Shown here: in pieces, positions 28,556 through 39,026 of the stretch
Numbering within the stretch: the first letter of the stretch is position 1
How the letters are laid out: each line of letters opens with the position of its first letter
Translations under genes and position numbers: made by a program
NCBI GenBank assembly: GCA_023212645.1
Contig: JALBYC010000006.1
Span: 310,001-374,000, forward strand
Source of the DNA: Farysia itapuensis
Taxonomy: Eukaryota > Basidiomycota > Ustilaginomycetes > Ustilaginales > Ustilaginaceae
Length of the DNA: 64,000 nucleotides
Direction of reading: 5' to 3'
Notes under the pieces: generated by a model
What the model was told of the DNA's origin: nothing
The model's input: only the letters and a program-made list of their open reading frames with translations
Database searches by the model: none

Positions 28556-29704
28556 TTAAGGCTCGAGATTCTGCCGCATGTGAACATTGAGATATGTCAG
28601 TTTATCATTCAGCAACTCGTCGCGTGACCACAGCCGGAACTTACGAAGAGCGGCTTTAAAAGACTCGTACGTCGTGGGATTGCGAATCGTGCTAGCCACC
28701 AGTGCTTGGGAAGAATTGCGCTGACCTGTCTCTAGACAAGCACGGATAGTTTCTGCAAGAGCACCAACAAGGTCTGGGTCGTACACCACGTCGGCTGCGA
28801 GTACCAGAGTGGGACGCATGTCTTGCAGCAATTTGATGGATGGCAGATCGTCCGGCTGCTCACTCTGTTGTCGCTCCTCCTGTAATTCGAGCCAGTCCAA
28901 CTCGTGAACACGAACATGCGAGCAGTCATCGAGATGGTTGAGGGCAAGTGTATCACGGATGCGAGCCATGACTTGACCTGGCATATCTGTTAGCCAAATC
29001 TGAGTCTGTGAGGCTACAGAAATTTTGGCACACACCGAGCCCAGAAATCCAGTGCCGGAACCTAGTTCGACCACGCGGGTTTGAGGCGAGGTGATCAGAT
29101 CTGGATGCTGTACAATGTGGCCAGCTAGACGTAGCCCAGCCTCCCACGTCTTCAGTCCTGTGGTACCTTTAGAGACGGCGCTTCCTTCCTCTCTGATAGT
29201 CACTCTGACGGATCCTTCCATTACGTCGCTCGCCGATGTCAGTGAAGAGCCGTTTTTGTCTATGGGCAGGTAGTGTGTCGTGAACTCCTCTTCAGGAACG
29301 CATCCATTACTGGTGATCCCGGGACCAGTCGAGCTTGTAGCAAGCAGCTCCGAGTATCTTTGAAGTAGTAGGGCATCTACTTCTGGGAACTCAATTTCTG
29401 CTACTCCCTTGGAACGTAGGCTGTTGCACTCTTCTTCGACCGCGGTTTCGAGTTTGATGCAAAGCTGTTTCAGCATCAATCTTTGATATTTGAGCGTCGC
29501 TGCACGTAGCGGCTGGACCTGAAAGAGGTCATGATCGAGATAGTGTTGAATTGAGAGGAGAATTGTGTTGCTGGGCCAGCGAAAGTGACCAGACTTAGGA
29601 GGAAAACGGGCCTCGTACTGGATCTTTAGCAGCTTTCTGGCTTCGAGCACTGTGCTTGGGCCTGGCTCAGAGACCGAGACGCATGTTTTGTCTGCCGGTT
29701 GCAT
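28556..29704 (-). CDS. EFM3: eEF2-lysine N-methyltransferase, FAM86/Efm3 type
   Basis: Seven-beta-strand SAM-dependent methyltransferase; family members trimethylate a lysine of elongation factor 2. It has 382 residues from the ATG at 29704. The N-terminal FAM86-like helical region has 'PPKSGHFRWPSNTILLSIQHY'-like sequence near residue 30 (long motif, key residues FPP and WPS). Family-specific 'SKGTTGLKTWEAGLRLAGHI' lies near residue 175. SAM motif I is 'VVELGSGTGFLG' (about 210). Post-I is 'IWLTDMPG' and motif II is 'LVLAADVVYDPDLVG'. An open in-frame stretch upstream to 30058 would overlap the divergent RPA2 gene and is not conserved, so I use 29704. The 267-bp divergent promoter with RPA2 also carries MCB-like sites. 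Confidence 0.82.
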   Translation of the reverse strand: MQPADKTCVSVSEPGPSTVLEARKLLKIQYEARFPPKSGHFRWPSNTILLSIQHYLDHDLFQVQPLRAATLKYQRLMLKQLCIKLETAVEEECNSLRSKGVAEIEFPEVDALLLQRYSELLATSSTGPGITSNGCVPEEEFTTHYLPIDKNGSSLTSASDVMEGSVRVTIREEGSAVSKGTTGLKTWEAGLRLAGHIVQHPDLITSPQTRVVELGSGTGFLGSVCAKISVASQTQIWLTDMPGQVMARIRDTLALNHLDDCSHVRVHELDWLELQEERQQSEQPDDLPSIKLLQDMRPTLVLAADVVYDPDLVGALAETIRACLETGQRNSSQALVASTIRNPTTYESFKAALRKFRLWSRDELLNDKLTYLNVHMRQNLEP

Positions 29705-29822
29705 GTCAAGATCCCAGCTGAGGGGGACCGGTTCTGACGAAAGCGCTGTTTGACAAGCATGAAATGGACAAGTTTTGCTCTCGCGCGGATTAAATTTGAT
29801 TGAACGCAACACCTGTCTTTGG

Positions 29823-29834
29823 ACGCGGTCGCGT
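29823..29834. promoter_or_regulatory. Inverted pair of MCB-like cores in EFM3/RPA2 promoter
   Basis: ACGCG at 29823-29827 and CGCGT at 29830-29834 face each other with 2 bases between. This is the core of the MluI cell-cycle box bound by MBF. It lies 138 bases upstream of the RPA2 ATG. RPA subunit genes are G1/S-regulated in yeasts. A near-identical pair lies upstream of RAD21. Confidence 0.55.
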
Positions 29835-29971
29835 AAATTGCGCTTTGAGAGCGCGCAGGTGTTGCTTCCGAAAGGCTCAGTCCATTCTTCGAAACAAGCC
29901 AACACGAACGCCACCGTTCTGCTTCCAGATACTACGATTATCTTCGACGTTCCGGACTCAAGTATACAGCC

Positions 29972-31018
29972 ATGAGCAACAGGGGTGAGTACACACGCGC
30001 GACAACTCATGCTGAACGTGACAGAATGTTGATCCCGTCTTCTTTTTTCCTCCTGCACTTAGGTTTTAAAGGTGGTGATGACAACCCATACGGTCAGAAC
30101 TATTCCACTGGTGGAGGAGCTGGCGGCGGCGGCTTCCTAGCTGGAGGAAGTCAATCGGATTCCCCCAGTACCAAAGTAAGTCTTCTTCCAGGGCAATCCT
30201 CACATGTGCAACAAGCTAATATCTTGCATCTCTGCAACAGTCGGCGGGCAACAACTTCTTGCGACCGGTGACTATTAGGCAGATCCTCAATGCCGAACAG
30301 CCTCACCCGGACGCCGATTTCATGCTAGATGGCGGCGAGATTCAACAGCTCACGTTTGTTGCCGTTGTCCGAAACATTTCGCGAAACGCTACGAACGTTG
30401 CTTATAGCGTCGAAGATGGTACGGGACAGATTGAGGTACGACAGTGGCTTGACAGCTCCAACGACGACACCGAGAAAGCTTCAGGTATCCAGTAAGTGAT
30501 TTCTCAGCATAACTTTGTGTTGACATTTCTGACGTCGGGAGATGTCCTTTAGACAAAACGCCTACGTGCGAATCCTTGGTCAGCTGAAGTCTTTCCAGAA
30601 TCGACGATCGGTCTCTGCTGGCCACATTCGACCTGTCGTGGATTTTAACGAGGTCATGTACCACCGACTGGACGCAGTCCACCATCATCTACAGCGTACC
30701 AAAGGTCTCAAGTCTGATACAAACGGACATAGTCATGCTAACGCAGGCGCAAGCGCAGACATGAGCGCTTACTCGAACAACGTCAATCAGAACGCAGCCG
30801 ACGCTTTCCAACACTTGCCTGCGCTAGGTAGGAAAATCATGAATCTTGTCACCGCCGAAGCCGCCAATCACTCGGCCGACGGCATCCACGTCGCTTATCT
30901 TGCCCGCGTTCTCAAAGGCGATCCAGAACAGATCAGGGAAACCGTGGAAGAACTCACCTCAGAGGGCTACCTCTTCACTGCGTCAGACGAGAACCACGTC
31001 CTGCCTACACTCACTTAA
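29972..31018 (+). CDS. RFA2: Replication protein A subunit 2 (RPA32 / Rfa2)
   Basis: Middle subunit of the single-strand DNA-binding complex RPA, needed for replication and repair. Four exons: 29972-29984, 30063-30175, 30241-30491 and 30553-31018, giving 280 residues (yeast Rfa2 is 273). Introns are 78, 65 and 61 nt with standard signals. The first exon carries only 13 nt. A Gly/Ser-rich N-terminus ('GGGAGGGGFLAGG') is the usual phospho-regulated tail. The OB fold runs from 'RPVTIRQILNAEQPHPDADF' through 'VAVVRNISRNATNVAYSVEDG' and 'YVRILGQLKSFQNRR' to 'RPVVDFNEVMYHRLDAVHHH'. The C-terminal winged helix (about 215-280) is 'IMNLVTAEAANHSADGIHVA'-like. It converges with Het-C, 122 bases between stops. 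Confidence 0.95.
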
Positions 31019-31140
31019 AGTTACGCGCACGCTAAAGACGTCTGCAATAATTGATTTGCATCCCCATGTACCAGAGATCTGACTGAAAGACGGTGCAGCC
31101 GTGCGCCCGGAAGTCTGTTAATGATGTGTCGGGGGCCCAC

Positions 31141-34100
31141 CTAGTAGCCTCCCCCGTAGCCGCCGCCACCGCCACCTTGATTGTTCCATTGATTTGAGTA
31201 TTGATATTGCTGGCCGTAGCCGGGGGGCCCTGGTGGTGCATTGTATCCACCTGGACCGCCCGGACCGCCGTACCCGCCTGGGCCTGGAGGGCCGCCATAT
31301 CCACCCGGTGGCCCGTAATTGCCTGGCGGAGGTTGGCCGTAGGGCATCTGTACGGGTGGAGGTCCGTCCATGGGACCACCGTAGCCGCCTGGAGGCCCGT
31401 AATTGTTGCCATCATAGCCGCTTCCACCACCGCCGTATCGATCTGGTTGAGCGTCGGGGAATCTGGGTGCGTCGTTGGTGTTATCATAGTCTTGTCGGGC
31501 TGGCAGAGCGTGCGTAGTACTGTCAGACCGGCGATCGTCGCCACTGTTATAGTAGCTGCTGCTTTCTCCGCCATGCTGGTTGCGGCGGTCATCGTTGCCT
31601 CCGCCATGTTGAGGGCGCGCATGGTCGTACGATCCTTCGGCGCTCGGCTGTCCGTCAACGTCGCGGAATAACTTGTTGCCGCCAGGAATGCGTCCGCCGA
31701 CGAAGCCATGGACTTGGTTCGAAACATAATTGGAGGCGTAGCCAGCCATGTTGGACCCCATACCTCCACCGCCGCCATGGCTACCATGACCACTGCCGGG
31801 GTATCCACCGTTGCCTCCACCCATAAAGGAGCTGATAGTGGGCTGATCGCCACCGTGGTTGTGCGGCTCAGCCTTGCCGCTCCGAGTGTTTGTGTGGTTT
31901 CGAACGTTCTGTTTGTCTAGGCGTCGAATTTCGTTGCCGTGTGATTGAGCCCAACTGGCGACATAGTCCATCATCTCCTTTTGCACTTGTGCCTGCCCAT
32001 TGAACCAGTATGGATGGAACATGGGAGCAAGGCACTCGTCTGCAACACGTCGAGGGTCATGGCTCTGGTCATCCCACGCCTTGACAATCTTCGTCACAGT
32101 GTGTTTGACAACGATTCGGGCAACGTTGCCGGCCACTTCATTGAGAATAAGGCCAAAGTGATCCTTGCTGAGCATGGAGTGCGTGGGGTCAGACGCATTC
32201 GGATCGTCAAACACCTCAAATTGGGCGGCTTGATTGATGACGGCGCCCGAACCCAGTTTGAGAGCGCCCATTCCTTGCTGCATGATCGGCTTCGCGTAGG
32301 GTTCGATCAGCGTGAAGACGAAGACATTGAGCTCGTTGGTCAGCTTTTCGACCAGGCTGCTAAGACCGGGAATCTTCTCAATCGTTCCCTCAATGCCTTT
32401 CATAATACGATCGCGAAGCTCGAGAATTTTCCACAGATTGGAGTACATCTCCTGCGGCGACATGGTCGCCGGATCAGCGACCGGGCCGCGTGACACCTCT
32501 TCGAGATCTCGCGAAACGTTGCTTCCACCGCCCCCTGGCACTTTGGACAGCATGCCGAGCAGGTCTTGCACGATGCTTCTGTTGTTGCCGGAAGATGCTA
32601 CTCGAGCGTTCTCCATCGTCTTGTTCAGGTCGGAGATAGAGGCTTCAGACAAGTGGTCCTGCGCTTCACCGAGCAGTGAGTGCATGAAGTCCGCGCCACC
32701 AAAGGTTCCGGTCACCAGAGGAGCCACCTGCTGGCCGTCAGGAGCTCGAATGCGGACATTGTCCCCCACATGCAAGAAGACTTGGTGATGACCAAGACGA
32801 TGCAAAGCCAGCTCGGTCCAATTGCTGTGTGCGGAGAAATCCTCAAGCGTGTGGAGACCTTGTCCCAGAAGGCGATATGCCTCAAACAAATCCTCGTCTC
32901 GACCGCTCTGACGAGCTCGTCGCCCCATTTCAATAACACGAACCAGAGTCCGGCGGATAAGTCCAGAACCAGTTCGCCAATTGCCGGATTCGTTGGCCAG
33001 GTAATTCTTCATGCCAGAGCGGGGGTCGATCTCGAGTTCTTGCGGGTTGACAGGTTCTCGTAGACGAGGGTCATACTGTCTAGCATCCTTTCCGTCAGCG
33101 TATCCCTTGGGATTGTCGAGATGCTCTTCAGGAAGATAAACGCCGAGCCTGTCGTCTGTGACTTGGAACTCGGCGGTGGCATAACCGTGAGCTAAAAACC
33201 CGAGCACCATGACGATGTTAAGCACAGCCTGCTTGTTCATCTTCTGTAGAGCAGCAACGTCCATGGCCTGACTGTAGTCTCGAAGCCAATTGCCAAAGTA
33301 GATCCGCTTGATATCAAGACCGCCAAATTTGCTTGCACCGAAGATGGCACCTGCACCTCCAAGCTTTTTGGCCAATTCCTCCAAGATGTCCTCTATATCT
33401 CCGTGACGAAAAGCTTTTCCCTCCATGTACGCAAAGGAGGGAATGTTGCCAGCTCCAAAGGCGTAGGCACCGGGCAGGGACGAGAGCGCCAGGATGACCA
33501 GCGTCAATGTGACGAAGAAGAAGAAGCCTCCACCAGGCCACTTTGGACGGCGGCCACGGCTACGGTGCGATGTCGTTGCGACTTTGTCCGATGACACAAT
33601 CGTGTCTTGCTTTGGCAGAGTAATATGGTCTTGGACTGCATCGGCGAGGGCGTCCTCAATGCTGCTTCCGTCATTCGTGGCATGGGCATTATGCACAGCG
33701 CGGTTTCCAGCTTGCTTCACGACATCTTCTGAGTTGTTCATAGCTTCGAGCCCCATCTCTTGTTCTAAAGTAGCTTCGTCTTGGGCCATGCTGACAATTC
33801 TCTCTGCTTCTTCGGTGAGAGCTTGTGTGGGATCCGAACCCTCTTCGTCAGAAATCTCGGAATCAGGCGGTTCGTAGGCAGAGCCTTCTGCAGCTAGCTG
33901 GTCTTTGGTCTGTTGTATAAGTGCTTCGATGTCGTCGTGCTCGTCTCGCAACGTTGGGTTCAGGGGCACAGGCCTGTTTGATGAAGTGACAGGGGAAGCT
34001 GGGTTGAGATTCTTGAGTCGAGCGAACAGAGCCGAGTCTGCTTCGTTGTCAAGACACTTGGGTGCTGCTTGGGCTGTTTTGGATTTGGTAGGAGGAGCTG

Positions 34101-34164
34101 AAGGCTTGGGGAGAGCTGAGTTTCGCAAGAGTTTGAGGCGTTGCTTTAAGTCTTCATCGACCAT
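31141..34164 (-). CDS. hetC: Het-C protein with an extra 200-residue N-terminal region
   Basis: Het-C family protein, named for heterokaryon incompatibility in ascomycetes. Its molecular role is unclear and many members have no self-recognition role. The single exon gives 1007 residues from the ATG at 34164. The Het-C domain starts at about residue 236 with 'FGAGNIPSFAYMEGKAFRHG' and includes 'RIYFGNWLRDYSQAMDVAAL' and 'LGQGLHTLEDFSAHSNWTEL'. It extends to about residue 740, and a Gly/Pro/Tyr-rich tail (about 750-1007) follows, as is usual. The hydrophobic segment at 211-236 looks like the signal peptide with which other members begin. Here it is preceded by about 208 charged residues with 'DLKQRLKLL' and 'ALFARLKNL' motifs, an unusual arrangement. 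No ATG lies just before the hydrophobic segment. See findings. Confidence 0.9.
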   Translation of the reverse strand: MVDEDLKQRLKLLRNSALPKPSAPPTKSKTAQAAPKCLDNEADSALFARLKNLNPASPVTSSNRPVPLNPTLRDEHDDIEALIQQTKDQLAAEGSAYEPPDSEISDEEGSDPTQALTEEAERIVSMAQDEATLEQEMGLEAMNNSEDVVKQAGNRAVHNAHATNDGSSIEDALADAVQDHITLPKQDTIVSSDKVATTSHRSRGRRPKWPGGGFFFFVTLTLVILALSSLPGAYAFGAGNIPSFAYMEGKAFRHGDIEDILEELAKKLGGAGAIFGASKFGGLDIKRIYFGNWLRDYSQAMDVAALQKMNKQAVLNIVMVLGFLAHGYATAEFQVTDDRLGVYLPEEHLDNPKGYADGKDARQYDPRLREPVNPQELEIDPRSGMKNYLANESGNWRTGSGLIRRTLVRVIEMGRRARQSGRDEDLFEAYRLLGQGLHTLEDFSAHSNWTELALHRLGHHQVFLHVGDNVRIRAPDGQQVAPLVTGTFGGADFMHSLLGEAQDHLSEASISDLNKTMENARVASSGNNRSIVQDLLGMLSKVPGGGGSNVSRDLEEVSRGPVADPATMSPQEMYSNLWKILELRDRIMKGIEGTIEKIPGLSSLVEKLTNELNVFVFTLIEPYAKPIMQQGMGALKLGSGAVINQAAQFEVFDDPNASDPTHSMLSKDHFGLILNEVAGNVARIVVKHTVTKIVKAWDDQSHDPRRVADECLAPMFHPYWFNGQAQVQKEMMDYVASWAQSHGNEIRRLDKQNVRNHTNTRSGKAEPHNHGGDQPTISSFMGGGNGGYPGSGHGSHGGGGGMGSNMAGYASNYVSNQVHGFVGGRIPGGNKLFRDVDGQPSAEGSYDHARPQHGGGNDDRRNQHGGESSSYYNSGDDRRSDSTTHALPARQDYDNTNDAPRFPDAQPDRYGGGGSGYDGNNYGPPGGYGGPMDGPPPVQMPYGQPPPGNYGPPGGYGGPPGPGGYGGPGGPGGYNAPPGPPGYGQQYQYSNQWNNQGGGGGGYGGGY

Positions 34165-34426
34165 CACTGTGGGACACGACGAATGTCGTGTGCAGGCTGT
34201 GCATGGACCTTTGCTCTAGGTTGCCGTGGGCCTGTGCGGAAAACAGTTGCAAATAGCACAGTCGATTTTTGAAAGCTGGGTGCAGAAAGGCTTGGCATTT
34301 ATCTGTACACTGTGTACAGGTCTTTCGAGTTCCGACGGTTCAGGTTCATCTTCGAGCAGCCGCGGCCTGCGTGCAACACAACGCTACACCATCTATCGAC
34401 AGGGCTGGATCTTCTTTGCATTACGC

Positions 34427-34515
34427 GCTTCCTTAGCTCAGTGGCAGAGCGCTTCCTTTACATCCTCGTTCGACGAAAACGGAAGCGGTCACAGGTTCGA
34501 TGCCTGTAGGGAGCA
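34427..34515 (+). tRNA. tRNA-Val (anticodon UAC), with 17-nt intron
   Basis: A full cloverleaf can be folded. The acceptor stem GCTTCCT pairs with AGGGAGC (one T-G pair). The D arm is GCTC/GAGC, the anticodon stem CTTCC/GGAAG and the T stem ACAGG/CCTGT with a TTCGATG loop. The discriminator base is A at 34515. The 7-base anticodon loop TTTACAC forms only after removing 34463-34479, which sits at the canonical place one base 3' of the anticodon; TAC is at 34459-34461. The intron can form a TCGT/ACGA hairpin. The A box is at 34434-34445 and the B box at 34494-34504. The mature length is 72 nt plus CCA. Confidence 0.93.
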
Positions 34516-34522
34516 AGATTTC

Positions 34523-34530
34523 TTTTTTTT
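34523..34530 (+). terminator. RNA polymerase III terminator of tRNA-Val
   Basis: A run of eight T residues starts 8 bases after the tRNA discriminator base, the normal Pol III stop signal. Confidence 0.9.
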
Positions 34531-34824
34531 GGAACAGGCCTCGTAGTGTGTGTTTCTATGTTCGCTTCTAGAAGACCTTGACAGATCACTGGAGTGACTG
34601 GACACAAACTCTCAGCAAATGTGAACAAGATGAAAAATTACACAAAAGGTATTGAGATGCAAGTACGGGCGAATGGGGCGGCAAAAGAGAACGGTGCAAG
34701 CTGTTGTGGTGCCAGCTGCTGTAGCTGATAGGTATGCTGAGAGACCAAAGTAGAGCGAATCAAAGTGTTGGATAGACGATAGAGAGAGAAAATCATAGGT
34801 AGATATATCCTGCAGGGTCAAGAA

Positions 34825-36640
34825 TCACTGCGCCCCCTGAGTGTTGGCGGCAGCCGCGGCTGCAGCAGCAGCCATCAGGGCGCTATGGTTCTGATAAGCC
34901 CAATCTCTTGCGAAAACGCTGGCCTTGAGGAACTTCTTGTTGGCGTATTTGCGGTAGACAAATTGCTCCTCGAAGCCAGGGTCGAGCAGTCGTTCCAGCA
35001 AGAGATTGGCACCCGGCACGAGTTGCTCCTCGGTAAAGTCAGAGTAGTAGACAAAAGCATCGTCCCATTCGCCGCCAAGCATCTTCTTGGCCAGAAACAT
35101 GCCAACAGCTGCTACCAAGCTAGGTCGAGCGCGCAGGAAGCGATGGTCGAGAAGCGCCAGCTCCATAAGGAACTTTGAAAGAGTACGTGTGCGAATATCG
35201 TAGTCGTCTGCTTTGGAGATTCTTCTCACCCACGAGTAGGGAGAGCAGTAGGAGGATACGTTGAAGTCGAGCGTCGAAAGAATGATTCGTTCTCCCTTCA
35301 GGATCTCCTCCTTGGAGTAGCCACCTTCTGTCATGTATACGAACTCTGTAACACTGGGTGCCAGAATCTCCTCATACTTGGCGGCGATGAACATGGCGGT
35401 CACGCCGACAAGCTGCAGCTTGGCCAAGCTGACGACGCGAACACTCAAGAAGCGATCCACGACATTAATGGCAATCCACAACGTCTCTGGTAGCATATGG
35501 TACCGCATGTGTACCTGCAAAAGCCAGTCGACCAATGTGGCGCGCATGTGCCAGTGGATTTCGCTCTGAAACTCCATGTAGTTGGGGTTCGCCATCGTCT
35601 CGCGCTCGCATCGGCTCATGTACTGGAAGATTTCGCCAGCGTACTCGGCAACCATGCTGGTGTCTCGCACCTCGTCCGGGTCGAGGCCCATAATGATAAG
35701 CTCGTCCTCGTGAGCGGCCAGATCGGCCGTCAGCTGGCCAGCGGCGACAGCTTCAGCTCGTTGACTCTGTGCTCTGACGGCGCGAGGCTGTATAACGGAT
35801 TCTTGATATCGAGATTTGATCAAGGCCACCTTGCGGCGGGCTGCCTCTTCCAATTCGGGATGTAAAGAGACAAGACCTTCAGGATCAATGTTGTAGTCCA
35901 AGGCATCGCCATCTTCGGCAGAAGTGACACTCTCTGGCCGCATATCGACACCCAGACGTTCTGACTCGAGCCAGTTGCCTGGAGCTGCATCAGCTTCCTC
36001 AGCGGTGCCGTCATCGCTGCTAGAGGTTGAGTCACCCTCCGACATGAGGTCGTCAGAAGCCAGGTCCTCAAGGTCTTCGTCATCAGCGTCGATGTTTTCC
36101 GTTGTGTAAGCGTCTGACTCTGCGCTGCGCTGAGCTGGTGCATGGATGGAATGAGCGGGAAGGAGAATCTCTACCTCCATAGGAGGCTCGGGCAGGTTAG
36201 CGTTGACGAGTCCATTGTTTTCGGATATGGATCGTTTGAGAGCGCTTTCCTGCTCTACGGATATGCTGCGTTGGGGCTCGCGAAGACGAGTCATGCTTTT
36301 CGTGTTGGAGCTTCGGAGACTGTGTCCTGCTGCCGTAGGCTTGAGAGAATTGCTGGAATCCTGTGGTCTCTGCAACTTGTTGCGGTTGGTAACATCGACC
36401 AGTGCTTGCCGCTGCACTCCGCCGTTGACTTTCCCACCATTGAGACCATTTGTCTTGGCTGGCTTGCCCTTCAGAAGTTGGCTCGAGGAAGCCTCGGTGA
36501 GATGGAGTCTTTCGTCCGCCGGCCTCCCATTGCGCGAACGGTTCACCAGAGGTTGCTGAACAGAGAAAGGTCAGCATTGGAGTGTTTTTTGCGAGAAAGA
36601 AAAAGAAAGATGTACTTACGCGAACTACGGGCTGAGCCAT
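34825..36640 (-). CDS. CLB: B-type (mitotic) cyclin
   Basis: Regulatory partner of Cdk1 for G2/M, degraded by the APC/C. Two exons: 36640-36620 (MAQPVVR) and 36555-34825, total 583 residues. The 64-nt intron has a GTAAGT donor, a GCTGACC branch site and a TTCAG acceptor. A destruction box RQALVDVTN lies at residues 56-64. The first cyclin box (about 310-435) contains 'MRATLVDWLLQVHMRYHMLP' and 'TLWIAINVVDRFLSVR'. The second (about 437-560) contains 'YSWVRRISKADDYD' and 'FLMELALLDHRFL'. The stretch 'HWHMRATLVDWL' is typical of B cyclins. The tail ends in a polyalanine run. Which of the fungal Clb paralogues it is cannot be settled here. The first coding exon has only 21 nt and is easy to miss. 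Confidence 0.93.
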
Positions 36641-39026
36641 GGTGAGAATGAAATGTGTAGAGGGGAGAAGATGTACGTGTGTGCTAGGAGAGCAACGCTG
36701 CTGACATGCAAAAAGTTGGAGCTAGAAAGAGGTGCAGATGAGATCCGGAAATGTGGCTCGTTGTGCCACCGTGGAATGAAGGTCGAGGTATGACAATGCG
36801 TAGGAGATCGAACTGGAAGCGCCGTGGTGAGATGGAAGGAGCAGCCCAGCGCCAAACAGACAGTGTGGCTACGTCGAGAGCTTAAGCTAGGATATGCTTT
36901 CGGCAAAAGAGGGTGCAGGAGCGAGATCTATGTGCCAGTCAAGTCGAAAGGAGATGACTTGAAGCAGCAAATGCTGTCGGAGGTCTTGTCGTCAGAGGTA
37001 AGATGTGCGAGAGAAGTAGCCGCAACGAGTGTACGTTGTCAAGGGAGAAAAGAAAGGAGCGTGTTTGCAGGGCAGCTAGAAGCAGTGGAAGGAGTGGGGC
37101 GTCAAAAAGAGTGTGAGGTGTCGAGCAGTGGGGACAGGGAAGTGGGAGTGGTGGAAGGTGTGAAGCAGTATGTATGGTGAAAGGATGGAAGCAAAGGTAG
37201 ACCGACAACGTTGGCAGCGAAAGAATCAGTAGATGTGCGGGATGAGGCGGACAAGTCCAAACAGCTTAGGGGGAAAGCTGGCTTCTGTAATGGAATGTCA
37301 AACTTCTGGATGTTTGTATACGGACAACGAGGACACTTGTATACACCTTGGGCAGGCAGAAGTGTTCTCCGCTTCGGGTGAGATGCGGCGGACGGAGGTA
37401 TGGAAGCGTGCTTGGAAACAGCCAGCCCAATCCAAGCAACTCTGGAAGTTTCGCCGCAGGGAGGGGAAGGAGGAGGATAAATAAACACAGCAAGCGAGCG
37501 CCGGCCCAATACAACACACCCAGAGAGTGGGGCGACACAGCGGGTGGCCGTCAAGCCCAAACGACAGAGGAACAAACACAAGCTCTTGGGTGCGTGGTGA
37601 ACGCATCGCCTAAAGTGGCCAGAAGACCGATTTGCGGCTGCAGCCAGTTGCGGTGGCCGACGTCAGGATATACATTGATTTCAATGCAAGAGCGATGACG
37701 TGTTATTCTCGCTGTCTGTTGTTTTGCCTACATTTGTATTGATGAATTTCAAACACCCGGCTGTCACACGCACTCCCTCTGTTTTCCGAGGTCCAAAAAG
37801 AAGATTCGTAACAATCTGAGTTCAACCTCGACAGCCATATCCACAGCATGCGCCTCTCTGGGCCCGGTCAAGGTGCTCTCTGTACCAGATCTGAGAGCTC
37901 GTGGCTTCAACGATCTGTTTTCTTCAGCGTATATCACTTATGATTGCTGTAACTCGAGGCCATCGAGGGGTTGGAATTAGGTTCTTGAGCAGTATCAGTC
38001 CATGTTGTCACGGCCGTGCACATGTGGGCGAAGCCAGTAAGCGTGTGCACAGACATCAGCGTCCGAGCAGCCACGTCCGATGCTTGCGGTATGTACGTTG
38101 TGCATTGCGCATCCGGATCTTTTGGGTCTCGAGTGGCACACTCTCTTGGGTGTATCCAATTTCATCATAAATTAACACTCTGTGATTAATTGCACTTTGG
38201 CACTGGGCGGGACGCGCTGTTCACAACTCCATCACGTGCCTGGTGGAGCATGCCATTTTGTCTTTCTAACCAGCTCAGCTGTTACGATAGTGTGTAGCGA
38301 CCCCCTTTCCTTTCATGAGCGTGATCGTTCTTTCGCAGCACTCAGAATTCATCTGTCATGAGTTGATCACGCGGCCAAAAAAACCTGTCTCGAGCTAATT
38401 GGGCAGTCGCCGGGCTGTTGGGTCCATCGTTCACTCTGCGCTGATTTGTATATTTGTCTAGAAAAAATGAAGAAAATCTACCCTGAAAATGGGGCAAGAA
38501 AAAAGGCTGTGCGGGGCCTAACAGCGAGGTCTTGTTGAAAGACGAAAATTGACGAAAATATGACATCAAAGGTCCGCAGGCCGCTCCGAGCATTCCGAGC
38601 CAAGCTTTTGCTTGCCCTCGTCTAGACCCTCGAAATCTCCTGATTGATCTCGTTCCCTTTGCCGAGGAAATTATTGCGCGAGATGACAGCTTCCGCACTT
38701 GTTCCGAAGACGGGCTTGCTTTTCCAATGCTCTAGTGCCCACCCCCTCGACAATGGCCCAGCGCACGTTTTCAGAAGGTCCTCTTCTTGCGCGCAGCTAG
38801 CATGAACGAATCCAGCGGAATGTGCGGAGAATAGGCGCGTATGCGAACTTCCCCTATGTCAAAGGCCACCTGCACGCTCTTCTTCCTTCTCGACATCTAC
38901 GTTCCCATCTCTACGGTCAAGCCTGACACCCACATCCTTGTCGTTCGTCAGCTCTAAATCCAACAGGTCGGGTGTTTCGGCCAAGCGATGCAGCGTTGAA
39001 AGCGTCCATAGGACCCTGTCCCAAAA
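36641..39026. other. 2.4-kb region with no recognised gene, upstream of the cyclin
   Basis: Frames here are short and show no motif or family resemblance on either strand. From about 36650 to 37480 the plus strand is G/A-rich, so the cyclin sense strand is C/T-rich, suggesting a long leader or a large promoter for the cyclin gene. From 37700 to 38960 the composition is mixed, with AT-rich patches (for example about 38160-38190). A non-coding RNA or a distant first exon cannot be excluded. Confidence 0.5.

Noticed and set aside
29705..30058. N-terminal extension of EFM3
   Set aside because: It would overlap the RPA2 first exon and promoter and has no resemblance to the family N-terminus.
31032..31853. 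273-residue Ala/Thr-rich frame in the Het-C tail
   Set aside because: Out-of-frame reading of the GGN-rich Het-C tail codons.
31141..34164. Het-C as evidence for an incompatibility (self/non-self) locus
   Set aside because: No NACHT/NLR or partner gene is adjacent, and Het-C homologues outside a few ascomycetes are not known to act in incompatibility.
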